From: Chaetoderma sp. LZ-2023a
Lineage: Eukaryota; Mollusca; Caudofoveata; Chaetodermatida; Chaetodermatidae
DNA: 64,000 nucleotides
Assembly (NCBI GenBank): GCA_034401795.1
Contig: CM067366.1
Location: 79,617,647-79,681,646 of the forward strand
Reading direction: 5' to 3'
Each line of letters starts with the position of its first letter. The stretch's first letter is position 1. A model generated the notes under the pieces. The model saw only the letters and a program-made list of their open reading frames with translations, was not told the origin of the DNA and did no database searches. Below are positions 10,804 through 20,490 of this stretch, in pieces. Position numbers and translations under genes: made by a program.

Positions 10804-11334
10804 GCCAGAATTCGACAGTGAATTCGGCGGGAGGGAGGCGAGGTCAAAAGACCAGCTCATCCCTATACGCTTTTCTGCGTTTAAGGCACTTAAACTTCTG
10901 AAACTGTATGAAAAAACACTCAGGATTTGACTAACCATCGGATAACACCACCGATGTATGAGAGATGACCGAATGTCATATGCGCTCCCCCCCCTCCTTC
11001 CTGGGAGGAAGAGTCGAATGACCTCAATGTCCTATACGCTCTCTACGTACAAGTGCCATGTACTACAGGACAGAGACGAAAAAGCTCCATTTTCGTATAC
11101 TCTCAACAATGAACCACATAAATACACAAAACCATCATCATATTAATAACGGGTAACGTGACAAGACAATCAACAATGGACAACCCATGCACAAGACTGA
11201 CCTTGTTGAAATGGCTGCTGACATCATCTTCCCATTGGTGAAGAACGATGCAGTCCCAAAAAAGTGGTTGTTTCCATAAATTAATTGTGAAATATATAAG
11301 CAATGAGGAAACCTCATCAAAAATATACGCCTAG
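10804..11334. other. DIRS copy B 3' untranslated region
   Basis: GGCGGGAGGGAGGCGAGGTC block shared with copy A, followed by AT-rich DNA up to the recombinase stop at 11,335. No gene seen. Confidence 0.65.
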
Positions 11335-12510
11335 TTATTTTTTCAAAATCGACAAGGCGAGAGGATTAGAGGTGTCACGGAGATAATGGTCTGTAAAACT
11401 TGACTCACAGTGCCACTGAGCCACCGACATAATATCATCCACAGGGACCCCATTAAATAGGGCGGTGGATGTCACTACGCCGTGGACACTGTGAGCCTTG
11501 TCCACGTCAACCTGCTTCCCGGTGGCGGATTTATGACAAAACTGAATGCATTCTACAATCCACCTGGAAATGGTGTCCTTAGAAGCCCTGCCATGGGGTT
11601 CAATATATGACAACCATAACGCCGACTGGTCGGTGCGCCACTCCGATGTACGTTGTTTGTACCGGAGAAGCGCCCGGACGGGACACCATGCTTTAGAATT
11701 AGGATCATATCTAGTTAAAGCAGGCAAAACAATAGGTTGACCTGGATATTTCAACGACTGATTCTTAGCCAAGAAATTAATCCTAGGTAGCAGCTTAAGG
11801 CCTTCCCCTGAAACCACAAAACGGTCATCCTCGGCTGATAAGGCATGAATTTCACTTCTACGCCTAGCCGAGGCCGCAGCAATTAAAAACACAGTCTTCA
11901 GTGTTAATAGTTTCATAGAAATGGAACTAAGTGGTTCAAAAGGCTTATCACCTAGTACTTGAAGCACTACCGATAAACTCCTAGACGGAATCACAGGGGG
12001 ATTCCTTGGTCTTAGATTGCCCATGCCTTTAATTAATACATTTAATGTATTTACTTCATCACTTCCCCTCTTAGCCAAGCAAGGGATAACAGTCATTAAA
12101 GCTGACTTATAACCAGCAATAGAGTTAGGCTTGAGGCTATAGGCTTCATACAGGTGACAGAGGAAATCAGCTACTACCTGAATAGATGAATCCATTGGAT
12201 TAATACATCTTTTTGAGCACCATTCTGCAAATCTGTTGATTTTATAATTATATGCTCTGGAGGTTGACCCCCTCCTGGCTTTGGCCATAAACATGGCTGC
12301 TTGCTCAGAAAAGCCCTCCTTAATTCTAGATTCCTTGACAACCTCCACGCAGTCAATCTGAACATTGACGGATTGTTGTGAAGGGCCTTGCCCTGGAAGA
12401 TAATGTCGTCCATCAGAGGCAGAGGAACCGGATTGCAGACCAGAAGGTCTAGCAGATCCGTATACCATGATCGGCTTGGCCAATCCGGGGTGATCAGAAG
12501 CACTTGGCAT
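11335..12510 (-). CDS. DIRS copy B tyrosine recombinase (open, catalytic Arg lost)
   Basis: One open frame of 391 codons. The true start is uncertain because the first ~60 residues overlap the RNase H frame; recombinase similarity begins about residue 62 (EGFSEQA). SAM-like N-terminal domain about 66-150 (ARRGSTSRAYNYKINRFAEW); catalytic domain about 170-380. Box I is ARRRSEIHAL (Arg at 217/218), the box II His is H340 in KAHS, W366-H367 in QWHCESSF, and the nucleophile is Tyr376 in HYLRD. The Arg of H-x-x-R at residue 343 is His (CAC, 11,482-11,484). That Arg is essential in characterised tyrosine recombinases, so the protein is expected to be inactive although the frame is intact. It would normally integrate the circular DIRS cDNA. 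Neighbours: overlaps RNase H upstream, as usual in DIRS. Confidence 0.85.
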   Translation of the reverse strand: MPSASDHPGLAKPIMVYGSARPSGLQSGSSASDGRHYLPGQGPSQQSVNVQIDCVEVVKESRIKEGFSEQAAMFMAKARRGSTSRAYNYKINRFAEWCSKRCINPMDSSIQVVADFLCHLYEAYSLKPNSIAGYKSALMTVIPCLAKRGSDEVNTLNVLIKGMGNLRPRNPPVIPSRSLSVVLQVLGDKPFEPLSSISMKLLTLKTVFLIAAASARRRSEIHALSAEDDRFVVSGEGLKLLPRINFLAKNQSLKYPGQPIVLPALTRYDPNSKAWCPVRALLRYKQRTSEWRTDQSALWLSYIEPHGRASKDTISRWIVECIQFCHKSATGKQVDVDKAHSVHGVVTSTALFNGVPVDDIMSVAQWHCESSFTDHYLRDTSNPLALSILKK

Positions 12511-14300
12511 TCCTCCTGTCTTATTTTCTGAAGAATTTTTGGAATCAGGATTGCTGGAGGGAATGCGTATGCATACATTCTCCCCCAGCTGATAGCTAAC
12601 GCATCTGTTGCGAAAGCGCTTGGATCCGGAATCGGAGAGACGTACGTCGTCATCTTCGCATTCTTCTTCGTTGCGAACAAATCAATGTTGGGTTTCCCCC
12701 AATGGTCGAACAGACGATCCGCCACACATTGATTTAGTTGCCATTCCGTGGGTAAAACACTCATCCTTCGGCTCAATAAGTCTGCTAGCAGATTTAACCT
12801 TCCCGGAATATGAACTGCTTTCAAGGTAATCTGGTGATCCAGGCACCAACAAAGCAGTCTCCATGTCATCATACAGAGACTGGGCGACTTCGTTCCGCCC
12901 TGGCGGTTTATGTAAATCACAACTGTTGAGTTGTCTGAACGAATAAGAACAATCTTGCCCTGAACTTTCTGTAAGAAATGTTCCAGGCCCAGGACTACTG
13001 CTCTTAGCTCCAGTAGATTTATATGTTCCTTTGACTGTTCCAGATTCCAAAGCCCTGATATCGTGGATTCTTCCAGGCAAGCTCCCCAGCCCTCCATCGA
13101 TGCATCTGTATACACAGTCACCTGAGGGTGGGGAGGGGTTAGCATAACCCCCCGCAAGAGATTCTCTGTGTCCAACCACCATTGCAGGTGATGAATCAGA
13201 GGCGCCAACACTGACACGTTCGAGTCCAGCGAACCTGTACTCTGGGTCCATTGTGTCATGAGAAATAACTGGATCGGCCGCCTGCGTAAGGCGGCCTGGG
13301 GAATGACTGGTTCCAATTAAACCATCAACCCCAGCATTCTCAAGTAAACCCGTGCCAGGACATGACGACTGTCGCACACTGACTGAATCAATGAGATGAG
13401 TTTCTGAACTCTCTCCTGAGTAGGAAAAACATATCCTGTCTCTAGATCGAAGAACATCCCCAGGTAAACAAACTTCTGGGATGGAGTCAGCTCTGATTTT
13501 GGGAAATTGATCATCCAGCCCAAGTCTGTGAGTCTTCAAAACAATCTCCAGACTGGCCGATAAACTTTCCTGGGTGTGCGCTTTCAACAGCCAGTCGTCT
13601 ATGTACGTGTGGACTGCTATGCTTCTCCTGCGGAGGTATGCGGTGATCGCAAGAACCACACGGGTGAAAACCCGAGGAGCCGTGGAAATTCCGAAGGGTA
13701 ACACCCTGAATTCCCACTGTCTGCCCTGGAATGCAAATCTCAGAAAGCGACGGAAACTCCTGTGTATGGGGATGTGGAAATAAGCGTCCTTCAAATCTAT
13801 CGACGCTGTCCACATTCCCCTCTCTAACCCCGCCAACACCGAGCGCACAGTCTCCATCTTGAAACTGGGCGTCTCTATGAACTTGTTCAATGGCTTGAGG
13901 TTGAGAATTGGTCTCCACCCTCCGGTGTTTTTTGTTACTAAGAACAGGGTTGAATAGAAGCCCGGACACCTTTGTGCCGGCTGAATAGCTCCTTTTTGTA
14001 TGAGGGAATTTATTTCCTCCTCGATACACAACCTTTGCTCTGGATCTCTCGGATTTGGAGTCCAGATCGGCACTAGAGACAGTCGTGATGGCGAGCCTGT
14101 CATCCAATCGGGATGATACCCGACTGAAAGCCATCGCAAGACTAAACGGTCCTGAGTTAACCGTTCCCACTCTTGCATGTGGTCGGCTAGCCGGCCTCCC
14201 ACCGGTCCACCTAGGGATAGAGGTGGACATAAGGAGTGCAAGAGCGGCACTGTCTCCTTTGCCAGAAACACCGGAGCGGTTCTCACCGCGGTAACCGTCC
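12174..14300 (-). pseudogene. DIRS copy B reverse transcriptase / RNase H, frame-broken
   Basis: RT starts near 14,290, just after gag ends, at a region reading PVGGRLADHMQEW. RT motifs lie on the frame ending about 13,520: WRPILNLKPLN, DLKDAYFHIPI, LPFGISTAP, YIDDWLL. There the reading must move +1 to continue as FPKSELTPSQ and YLGMFFD (13,523-13,320). An in-frame TAA at 13,317-13,319 (copy A has a Ser codon there) precedes the RNase H part 13,316-12,174, which keeps all four acidic residues: D71 (YTDAS), E103 (LLELRA), D128 (IRSDNS), D179 (LLADLLSRR). The DIRS-type extension PDWPSRSWYTDLL follows. Function: cDNA synthesis and RNA removal. Confidence 0.85.
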
Positions 14301-14302
14301 CA

Positions 14303-16250
14303 TCAGGAACGATTACCACGCCCAGATCCTCGCGCGCCACGACCAGCACCGCGCGCACCTCGGTGCGCGGGCGGCTGCCTGGCTGACTGCGCCTGAGGAG
14401 CCTGCGCCCCCCTCGCTGCTGGCCGAATCGCACGCGGCCGAGGCCGACGCTGCGATGGTGGTTGGCCTCTGACCTGGCCAGCACCACCTCGAGCCTGCAG
14501 GGGACGATACGCAGGGGGTGCGGCACGAACGTTAGCACGACGAAGCACCTCAAACTGCTCACGCAGCGCCCACTGGTTATTTACCAGAGTAACCGTCTCC
14601 TGGAGGTGTCGACATCCCTCACCTCCAAAGAGACCAGGACCTGTCATAGGCGTACGCAGTAGCCTATTGTACAGGTCCTGGGACGGGCACAGATTGTCCA
14701 AGGCAAATGTGCGCCTTGCCCGGACACTCCTGGTCACCGCCCGAGTCATACAGTCCAGCGCCAGGTTGATACCATCCTGGATGGCTCGCTGGACTGTGAC
14801 CGGACTTGGCTGGCGCGACGCGGATGCTGTTACTACCCCTTGTAACAGCTGGGAGACGTGGGACAGAGCGGCAATCGAAGCCCTCCCACTCTCCTCTGCA
14901 TCACGCAACGCGGTATTTGCTGAACGCAACGCGTTCGAACACAAGACTCCCGTGTCAGAACGGGAGCCTGGCCGCGCATCCTCACCCAAAGCCGCGCGGT
15001 CATCCACGCTCGGCTTAGGTACCACACCGTACCGCTGGTAATCCAGGGGCACGATGCGGCAACGCCTGGCCACCTCGCGCGGGGCCTTCGCGAGACGTCC
15101 ACTCGACTTAATGGACGTCTCCGCCGCCTCGAACATGTCCACGACATGCTCTGCCAGCGGCAGAGAAGGCATAGCGTTAGCAGTAGGCTTACCAGCTAAC
15201 CACGGCCTGTGATCACGCTGGCTAGCCGACTGCACCACGGGCAGATCTGGTCTAACACTCACCAACCACTGGCAAGCGTCAGACCAATCCTCCTCCGTGG
15301 CGCTCTACAAGACGGGGGCCTTCGTCTTCCTCCTGAGCGCAAGCAACAGAGCTTGACGGCGGATACGCTGATATCCCTGGCAAGCCAGGGAGAGCATGCG
15401 GGCCTGACAACACCGGCATGCTAATCTCACTGGCTTGACCAGGAGCAGGCGCCGTGGTAAAGCGCGGGGCACATACCGCCCCACCACGGCCCCGGCCAGC
15501 ACCAGCGACACTCTCGGCAAGCCGAGGTATGCGGTAACGCTGGCGCTCAGCGCCCAGGGCCACAGTCTGAACCGTGGATTCTACCCCTGCGTGAGTAGAA
15601 CCGTGGAATAAGTCGCCTGTATTCCCCGCGAGGGGTGCACAGACGTCATAATCCATGGCCACGTCCTCAGACGGCGACCCCAACAGGTAATCCTCATCCT
15701 CCTGGCCAGACAGATTAGACTCCGGGTCAGCAAAGAGAGCTAACCCGGACTGGCCAGGGAAGGTGCCATAGGAGGTACTGGCACCCGCGGCGTGCGGATA
15801 CCCCTGGACTGATAAGCAGCCCGCGGGTTCCAGCGACAACCGTCCACGGCCCCTCGGCGCGGCACTAAGCCTGCTGCCAGGGTCGTGGAACGCCCCCTCT
15901 AATGGGGCCACCTCTGAATCTTCGAACAACGGAAGCGTACTAAGGAAAGGTGATTCAGAGGTGGGGATAACCTGCTCCGAAGCAGATGATGAGGACAGCA
16001 AAGGATTGGTCCAGGAAGCATGCCACGAAGCAACCCTGGAACCAAATCCTTTATTGTCCTCCTCATCTCTCCCAACATCTCGGTCCGGAAGGCCTCCGTG
16101 TCCACCGCGGACGAGGCCTTCCTCTTACCCTTCTTACTCACACCCTCTCTTTTCTGCTTCCTCTTCTCCTCCTCCACCACCTTGTCCTTCGCCTGCAAGC
16201 ACAAGAATTCGGACATTAGCTCGCCCCCCCCAGTGCTTACATATCTCGCA
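14303..16250 (-). pseudogene. DIRS copy B gag-like ORF, two frameshifts
   Basis: N-terminal block from ATG at 16,225 (about) reads MSEFLCLQAKDK followed by a Lys/Arg/Glu-rich stretch and EMRRTIKDLVPGLLRGML. The frame changes near 16,005 to the acidic, Ser/Pro-rich middle (16,001-15,279), and again near 15,300 to the C-terminal block 15,265-14,303. The latter contains EDWSDACQW, EHVVDMF, RRTFALDNLCPSQDL, TGPGLFGGEGCRHLQETV and an Arg/Gly/Ala/Pro-rich tail of about 75 residues, probably RNA-binding. It corresponds to the gag-like protein of DIRS elements (particle or RNP function is inferred). The ATG at 16,225 follows a pyrimidine-poor stretch, and a CAG|GCGAAG just downstream is conserved in copy A as a possible splice acceptor. 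Confidence 0.75.
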
Positions 16251-16352
16251 ATTAAGCAAGGGACCACAGGGGCTACACTGATAACAGAGATGAGGCACAA
16301 ACTTGTCCTTCAAAAACCGTCCACAGGACGCACAACCAGGTCTCTGAAACAG
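16205..16352 (-). other. Cys-rich zinc-ribbon-like segment at the 5' end of DIRS copy B gag
   Basis: Immediately after CCCTGTTTCAG (a strong splice-acceptor-like sequence) the minus strand reads RPGCASCGRF, HLCYQCSPCG and NCEICKHW: C-x2-C ... C-x2-C-x2-C ... C-x2-C-K-x-W. The equivalent in copy A (17,480-17,600) reads SCPSCMKH ... CAICKEW. Conservation of the Cys pairs and of the final C-K-x-W between diverged copies argues for a real metal-binding module upstream of gag. It sits in a different frame from the downstream gag ATG, so splicing or a frame change would be needed to join them. Confidence 0.45.
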
Positions 16353-16956
16353 GGCAAAGGACGAGGAGTATGAGCAATCTAGTTAAGCTCAGAAACTCAC
16401 CAACTCAAGAGAAGGAAATGATCATAAAGATCAATATTCATCAGAAAACCAGCTTTGGACAAACTTTAATTGTTAATAAAGCGCAAGGCTGATTATGACG
16501 TCATTAATCCTATGACAGGAAAAAATCGATCCCCAACAAACATCCAAGTGCAAGGACGAATTGTATCTCTAACCAGAACATGTGCAGAATGGACATTTCG
16601 ACTACACAACCATCAGATATATACTGATAACAATGGCAAATACTGTTAATTATCTCCCTTGCCTCTCTAAATAATTAACATCACCTCATATCAATAATTA
16701 GATACCTGACACTTTGTATAGACAAACCATCCAACGTGATGAACTGGAGCACTCCACCAACTGAACGCCTCTTAACTCTCTCCACCTCTAGGGGAAGGAA
16801 TTGGATCAAGAGGGCAAAGTGAGAAGACCTTTATACTAGGCCTCCGACTCACTGGACATAAAATTTTTGGTTAGATAACCTAACAGTATTAGTAGGAAAT
16901 GGAACCATGGTGGAGAGAAACAAACCCTCCGCTGATGTGATGTCCATTACATATCG
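16353..16956. other. DIRS copy B leader, candidate intron
   Basis: About 600 bp without coding signal between the conserved 5' ORF and the Cys-rich segment, ending on a pyrimidine tract plus CAG. Copy A has no such stretch: its Cys-rich segment lies next to its terminal repeat. Consistent with an intron or a subfamily-specific leader. Confidence 0.4.
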
Positions 16957-17163
16957 TCACACAGACCTGCGGACATAAACACAAAGAGAGATTAGTATTA
17001 TATAGCACCTAGTTGAAATAAACCAACTAAACAAGGCGCTTATCACGGTAACCGCGAGTCCCGGAAACACATTACACCGGGGACAAAACTCGCTAATTTT
17101 ACTAGAAGTCACCTGATTTAAAGGTCCTGGGCCCTCCTGTGGCGAAGTCATCCTTTCTGCCAT
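16957..17163 (-). CDS. Conserved short 5' ORF of DIRS copy B (possible first exon)
   Basis: Same 68-residue frame as in copy Z, differing at two residues (MAERMTSPQEGPG versus MAGRMTSPEEGPG). Codon 17 is followed by CAG|GTGACT, a phase-0 donor candidate, and the acceptor at 16,352 is also phase 0 for the Cys-rich segment, so a spliced product is possible. Alternatively this is a chance frame retained because the copies are young. Confidence 0.3.
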   Translation of the reverse strand: MAERMTSPQEGPGPLNQVTSSKISEFCPRCNVFPGLAVTVISALFSWFISTRCYIILISLCVYVRRSV

Positions 17164-17264
17164 CTATATCAGGGATTATCACTTCCAAAATTCACACAAA
17201 AAGACTATGAATTGAGTTAGAAAAGCTCTAGCACAAAAACATGTGTAGACTCTCTGCCAATAAA

Positions 17265-17448
17265 TTAGCAAAGAGGAAGTGCTAGTCTGCGCATGCGCGG
17301 TGGTGGGGCTGGCATCCGCCAGACTACACTCTGACTCCCTGCCCAGTAGGGGCACCTAACTGTTTTAATCTGAGTGTTTATTGAGTGAAAGCCGATATTT
17401 AGCAATATCAAAAGTATTAGGGAGGTAAGTATACTCTTGATGTGAAAT
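17265..17448. repeat. DIRS copy B inverted terminal repeat, 5' side
   Basis: Inverse of 10,430-10,650 and near-identical to 573-755 of copy Z. Ends in TTAGGGAGGTAAGTATACTC then TTGATGTGAAAT. Confidence 0.9.
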
Positions 17449-17604
17449 TTGCCTGGGAACAGAAGAATTCAGAGGTTAGATCCCTCCCACTCTTTACAAA
17501 TAGCACATTTGTTAGATAACCTACAATCTATGAAGAATCTAGCCTTAAGATGCTTCATACAAGATGGACATGATGACTTGACATGATGAGAGAAAATTCA
17601 ACAA
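17449..17604 (-). pseudogene. DIRS copy A gag leader with Cys-rich segment, displaced by copy B
   Basis: Minus strand reads SCPSCMKH, FFIDCRLSN, KCAICKEW and then a TGA where copy B has CGA, followed by TTCTGTTCCCAG|GCAA at the break with copy B. The remainder of this ORF continues at 10,420. The TTCTNTNCCCAG|GC(A/G)AAG sequence aligns with TTGTGCTTGCAG|GCGAAG of copy B, so a splice acceptor is conserved across the two. Confidence 0.6.
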
Positions 17605-17827
17605 AAAAGAGCTTGAAACTGTTTTCAATGTTGCTGATAAGCCAATATATTAAAAACCGGAAGTACCAGTATGCGCATGCGCAGAGGTGGGGTCAGACAT
17701 GTGCATGACTGTGTACATTCCACCTGCCCAGTAGGCGCACCTAACTTTTTATAATTCTGAATATTATTGAGCCGATATACTAGTATATCAAGTGTTAGGG
17801 AGGTAAGTATGTTCTCATGATGTGAAA
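17605..17827. repeat. DIRS copy A inverted terminal repeat, 5' side
   Basis: Inverse of 4,793-5,010, with TATACTAGTATATC, GCGCATGCGC and the end TTAGGGAGGTAAGTATG then ATGATGTGAAA. Confidence 0.85.
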
Positions 17828-18220
17828 CAGGTCTCACTTAAACAATAACCTTTTTCATCCCTGAACAGTCAGTCCCGGCGCATTACCTCACCAATTGCGG
17901 CACAGTCCCATAAGGTAAGACACTAAACTTACCGATCATCCATTCAAATCATGGAAAAACAATACCCATGAGCAACATAGAATGAATATTTCTCTGATGA
18001 GTAAAACCAAACAAAGTACGAAACGCCATGAAGTCCGAATTCAAACATCCTTTAGGCATCTAACACTACAGAAGCCTATGCCTATAACCACTCTCATTAA
18101 ATCTATAGACCCAAATATGGCCCATGAAACACAACTTATTCCATAAAGCCTTCAGTTTAAAACGGACAAATGTTGGCCAAAACCAAAAACAATGTCTACT
18201 AAAAACTACTCAATAGCTTT
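17828..18220. other. Flank of DIRS copy A, nothing recognised
   Basis: AT-rich DNA without open frames or repeats that I can identify. Confidence 0.4.
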
Positions 18221-18495
18221 CAATGGTTACATGATAAAATATTACCGGTTACACCCAACTGATTAAACCGGTTACAAACACCAAACAGTCAAAAACTTGT
18301 ATGTTTAATGGGTGTTTGTTAACTTTTTAATGGTTACACAAAATGAACAATCATTTTGTTTCCGGTTACAAATAAAAAATTAACGGTTACAAAAAACAAC
18401 ATTAACGGTTACAAAATCAAAAATCTTGTTACAAATGGTTACCTGTAACCAAATTTTTCTGACCATTTACACAAGTAGGGCAAGTGTAACCGGCC
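18221..18495. promoter_or_regulatory. Array of GGTTAC boxes
   Basis: About ten GGTTAC hexamers within 275 bp, most as CGGTTACAAA or TGGTTACA, eight on the plus strand and two inverted (TGTAACC) nearest the TATA box. The surrounding DNA is otherwise AT-rich and not tandemly repeated at fixed period, so this looks like clustered binding sites rather than a satellite. The factor is unknown. Confidence 0.45.
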
Positions 18496-18502
18496 AGGAG
18501 AG

Positions 18503-18510
18503 TATAAAAG
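18503..18510 (+). promoter_or_regulatory. TATA box candidate
   Basis: TATAAAAG within AGTATAAAAGGAAGTGCC, followed about 30 bp later by ATTCAGATT, an initiator-like position. The same AGTAT..AAGGAAGTGCC context recurs at 22,169. No coding exon is evident downstream. Confidence 0.4.
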
Positions 18511-18519
18511 GAAGTGCCA

Positions 18520-19352
18520 AACCAGGTAACGGCATTCAGATTTCAATCCAACCAGATCAAGCGTTAGAAAAAGAAAGCAGCCAAGACCAGTTTTAAATTA
18601 TAGATGTTTATTAAACTATACGTAATATTTAGGCGGTACCAATTAATAATTTCACTCACGTGATGATGGATATAATGTATACGTTAAGCTTAGCACGATA
18701 AGAATTTGTCGCATGAAATTGCGTTCTACAGTCCTGCTATTTTTTTTATCATTTATTTCAACTTTTTCGACAATTTCCAAGTCCCAGTTTTTCGTGCCTT
18801 GTCACGTTACCCCGGTTTATACTTTTGGGAATTTGGACCTATGATTTAGTAAAAAATCAGGTAAAAAAAATTGATCACGATGTTTCAACGCAGACATCGC
18901 GCAAGCTATCCATGTGCAATTGTGCATATGCTTAATTTTTTTATAACGTCGGCCTATAACCGTAAGTTATGTCCAGGGGCGGAAATCTGGTCTTTCGGGG
19001 ATATGGGCTTTATATAAATATATCATGTTAGAGTATATATCATTATGTACATATACTAGATACAACTTTAAATGGACAAATGCAGTGCAATGCTGTACAG
19101 TAAGACAAATTAGGTATTCATGCACGATCATCATAATATGCACACTACAGTATCTACCTATATAAAATCTTATCTGCTGCATATGGTATCGAAGGACAGC
19201 TTGGTGGGAGTAGAGAATTATTGGAGTTGGGCATACAATCGTTTTACCATTCTTTCATCTATATTTCTGCATAAAATTTTTAAGTGTTTCTTAAATCATA
19301 AAGAATTTACTGTATATACTCAGCCAGCTTGTAAGAACTAACTTACAATGGA
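18520..19352. other. No gene recognised
   Basis: AT-rich stretch downstream of the TATA candidate. Frames at 18,967-19,182 (-) and 19,120-19,341 (+) show no domain. Confidence 0.4.
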
Positions 19353-19723
19353 CATTTCCAGTTTTAGCTATGCCCCACCCATCTCTATCTAAGCTCCATC
19401 CACACCATGCTCGTGATGGGATCGATCGATCTCGGAACTCCCTGACTATCAATTTCCAGAAAACTATGCACGTAAGCTGTTGAATATTTTGAAGCTAATT
19501 CAACTGGGTGCTGTTGCTGACTATGGCACCTAGTCATATTAGTTTCAAAATATTCAACAGCATGTTTATTAAATATCAGACATACAATTCGTGCAACGTG
19601 TTGGACTATTAAGCGTTAAAGACAGACTATTATGAATCATTCATGATGTCATGATTATGACATCAACATACACGTCGCTTAGTTGATTGAGATATCATAT
19701 GATGGATGGATAAACTGGAAAGG
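19353..19723 (+). mobile_element. M1 MITE, near-complete copy
   Basis: About 370 bp. Left end TTTCCAGTTTTAGCTATGCC, right end GGATAAACTGGAAA: short inverted ends. Contains the ATCGATCGAT palindrome, a hairpin core (TTGAATATTTTGAAGCTAAT ... ATTAGTTTCAAAATATTCAA, about 19,475-19,562) and ACATACAATTCGT. No coding capacity. It is the best template for the family. Confidence 0.75.
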
Positions 19724-20160
19724 TGACTTAGGACTACATAACTTGTACTTTGTCTAACTTTTTATAATTTATCCTGTTCTAAACATGTCGTCCAACTCCA
19801 CTGCCTGGTTTTCTGTGCATATGCTCCAAACATCATACACTCATCATGCACACCAATCACCACATGCAGTGCATCGCCAGCACTATATTCTCAAACCTGG
19901 TTTAGGACCATGCCGCTGCATCTCTAACGTAACCATAGTCTGCATCTCAGTAGATAACAGACTGTATCTACACGCAAATGGGTGTGATGGTATTGTCAGG
20001 TTCCAAACACCAGCCGATATGTCCACTTTGCGATCACATGTTGCAGCTGGAGCTAAAGAATGAATATAGCATCATAGCAAAATTATTGTAATAGTAAGAA
20101 TGCTAACGCCTCTCATAAGTTGAACACGAAGAACCACATAAGAAACATAGTTACAATTGA
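19724..20160. other. No gene recognised
   Basis: Contains a 92-codon plus-strand frame (19,785-20,063) with no domain and no splice-site support. Confidence 0.35.
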
Positions 20161-20490
20161 CCTTTCCAGTTTTAGCTATGCCCCGTCCATCCCTAGTTAA
20201 GCTCTCCACCCACGCTTCGCCCGTGTCAGGAGCGATCGATCTCCGAATGGCCTGATTATGAATTTCCAGAAAACTATTCTGCCTATGGCAGCAACAGCAC
20301 CCAGTCAAATTAGTTTCAAAATAGTCAACAGAATGTTTCTTAAATATCAAAGACATACAATTCGTACAGCACCGCTTAGTCCGTCTTCAATTATGTGTTC
20401 GTGACGTACTTATCTATGTCATTCATGACGTCATCCTACACGTCATGTATGATTATGACATCATATGATGGATGGATAAACTGGAAATGT
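20161..20490 (+). mobile_element. M1 MITE, copy with one core arm deleted
   Basis: Same ends (CCTTTCCAGTTTTAGCTATG / GATAAACTGGAAATG). Left half of the hairpin core is missing; TGACGTCAT boxes lie near 20,428-20,455. Confidence 0.75.

Larger units (their letters stand above)
10423..17448 (-). mobile_element. DIRS retrotransposon copy B, full length, inserted in copy A
   Basis: Complete 7.0-kb element: 5' terminal repeat (17,448-17,265), leader, gag, RT/RNase H, tyrosine recombinase, 3' UTR, internal complementary region (10,706-10,803) and 3' terminal repeat (10,423-10,650). The outer ends join in the internal region as GATGTGAAAT|AAATGAAATC, which sets the borders. The flanks ATCAACT and TTGCCTGG belong to copy A's gag leader, and no target duplication is seen, as expected for tyrosine-recombinase insertion. 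Despite good structural preservation the coding regions carry frameshifts, one stop and a catalytic substitution, so B is probably non-autonomous. Confidence 0.9.
4765..17827 (-). mobile_element. DIRS retrotransposon copy A (older, split by copy B)
   Basis: Element reads right to left. Its left-hand inverted terminal repeat (4,765-5,010) matches the inverse of 17,605-17,827. The internal complementary region is at 5,053-5,152. Recombinase, RT/RNase H and gag remnants follow in that order up to 10,422, where copy B (10,423-17,448) interrupts; the rest of A's 5' end is at 17,449-17,827. Without B, A is about 6.0 kb, a normal DIRS size. All genes carry frameshifts and stops. Boundaries were set from the circle-junction logic: the inner region joins the two outer ends as ...GATGTGAAA|TAAGAAAAT..., the exact sequences found at 17,827 and 4,765. 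Confidence 0.85.

Noticed and set aside
12682-13520. Tail of the 626-codon minus-strand frame after the RT palm in DIRS copy B
   Set aside because: Here the RT/RNase H similarity runs in another frame (13,523-12,174); the tail is non-coding read-through.
4765-17827. Integrated retrovirus
   Set aside because: No LTRs in direct orientation, no DDE integrase, no envelope; tyrosine recombinase and inverted ends identify DIRS retrotransposons.
19785-20063. 92-codon plus-strand frame
   Set aside because: No recognisable domain, no conserved context, flanked by MITEs.
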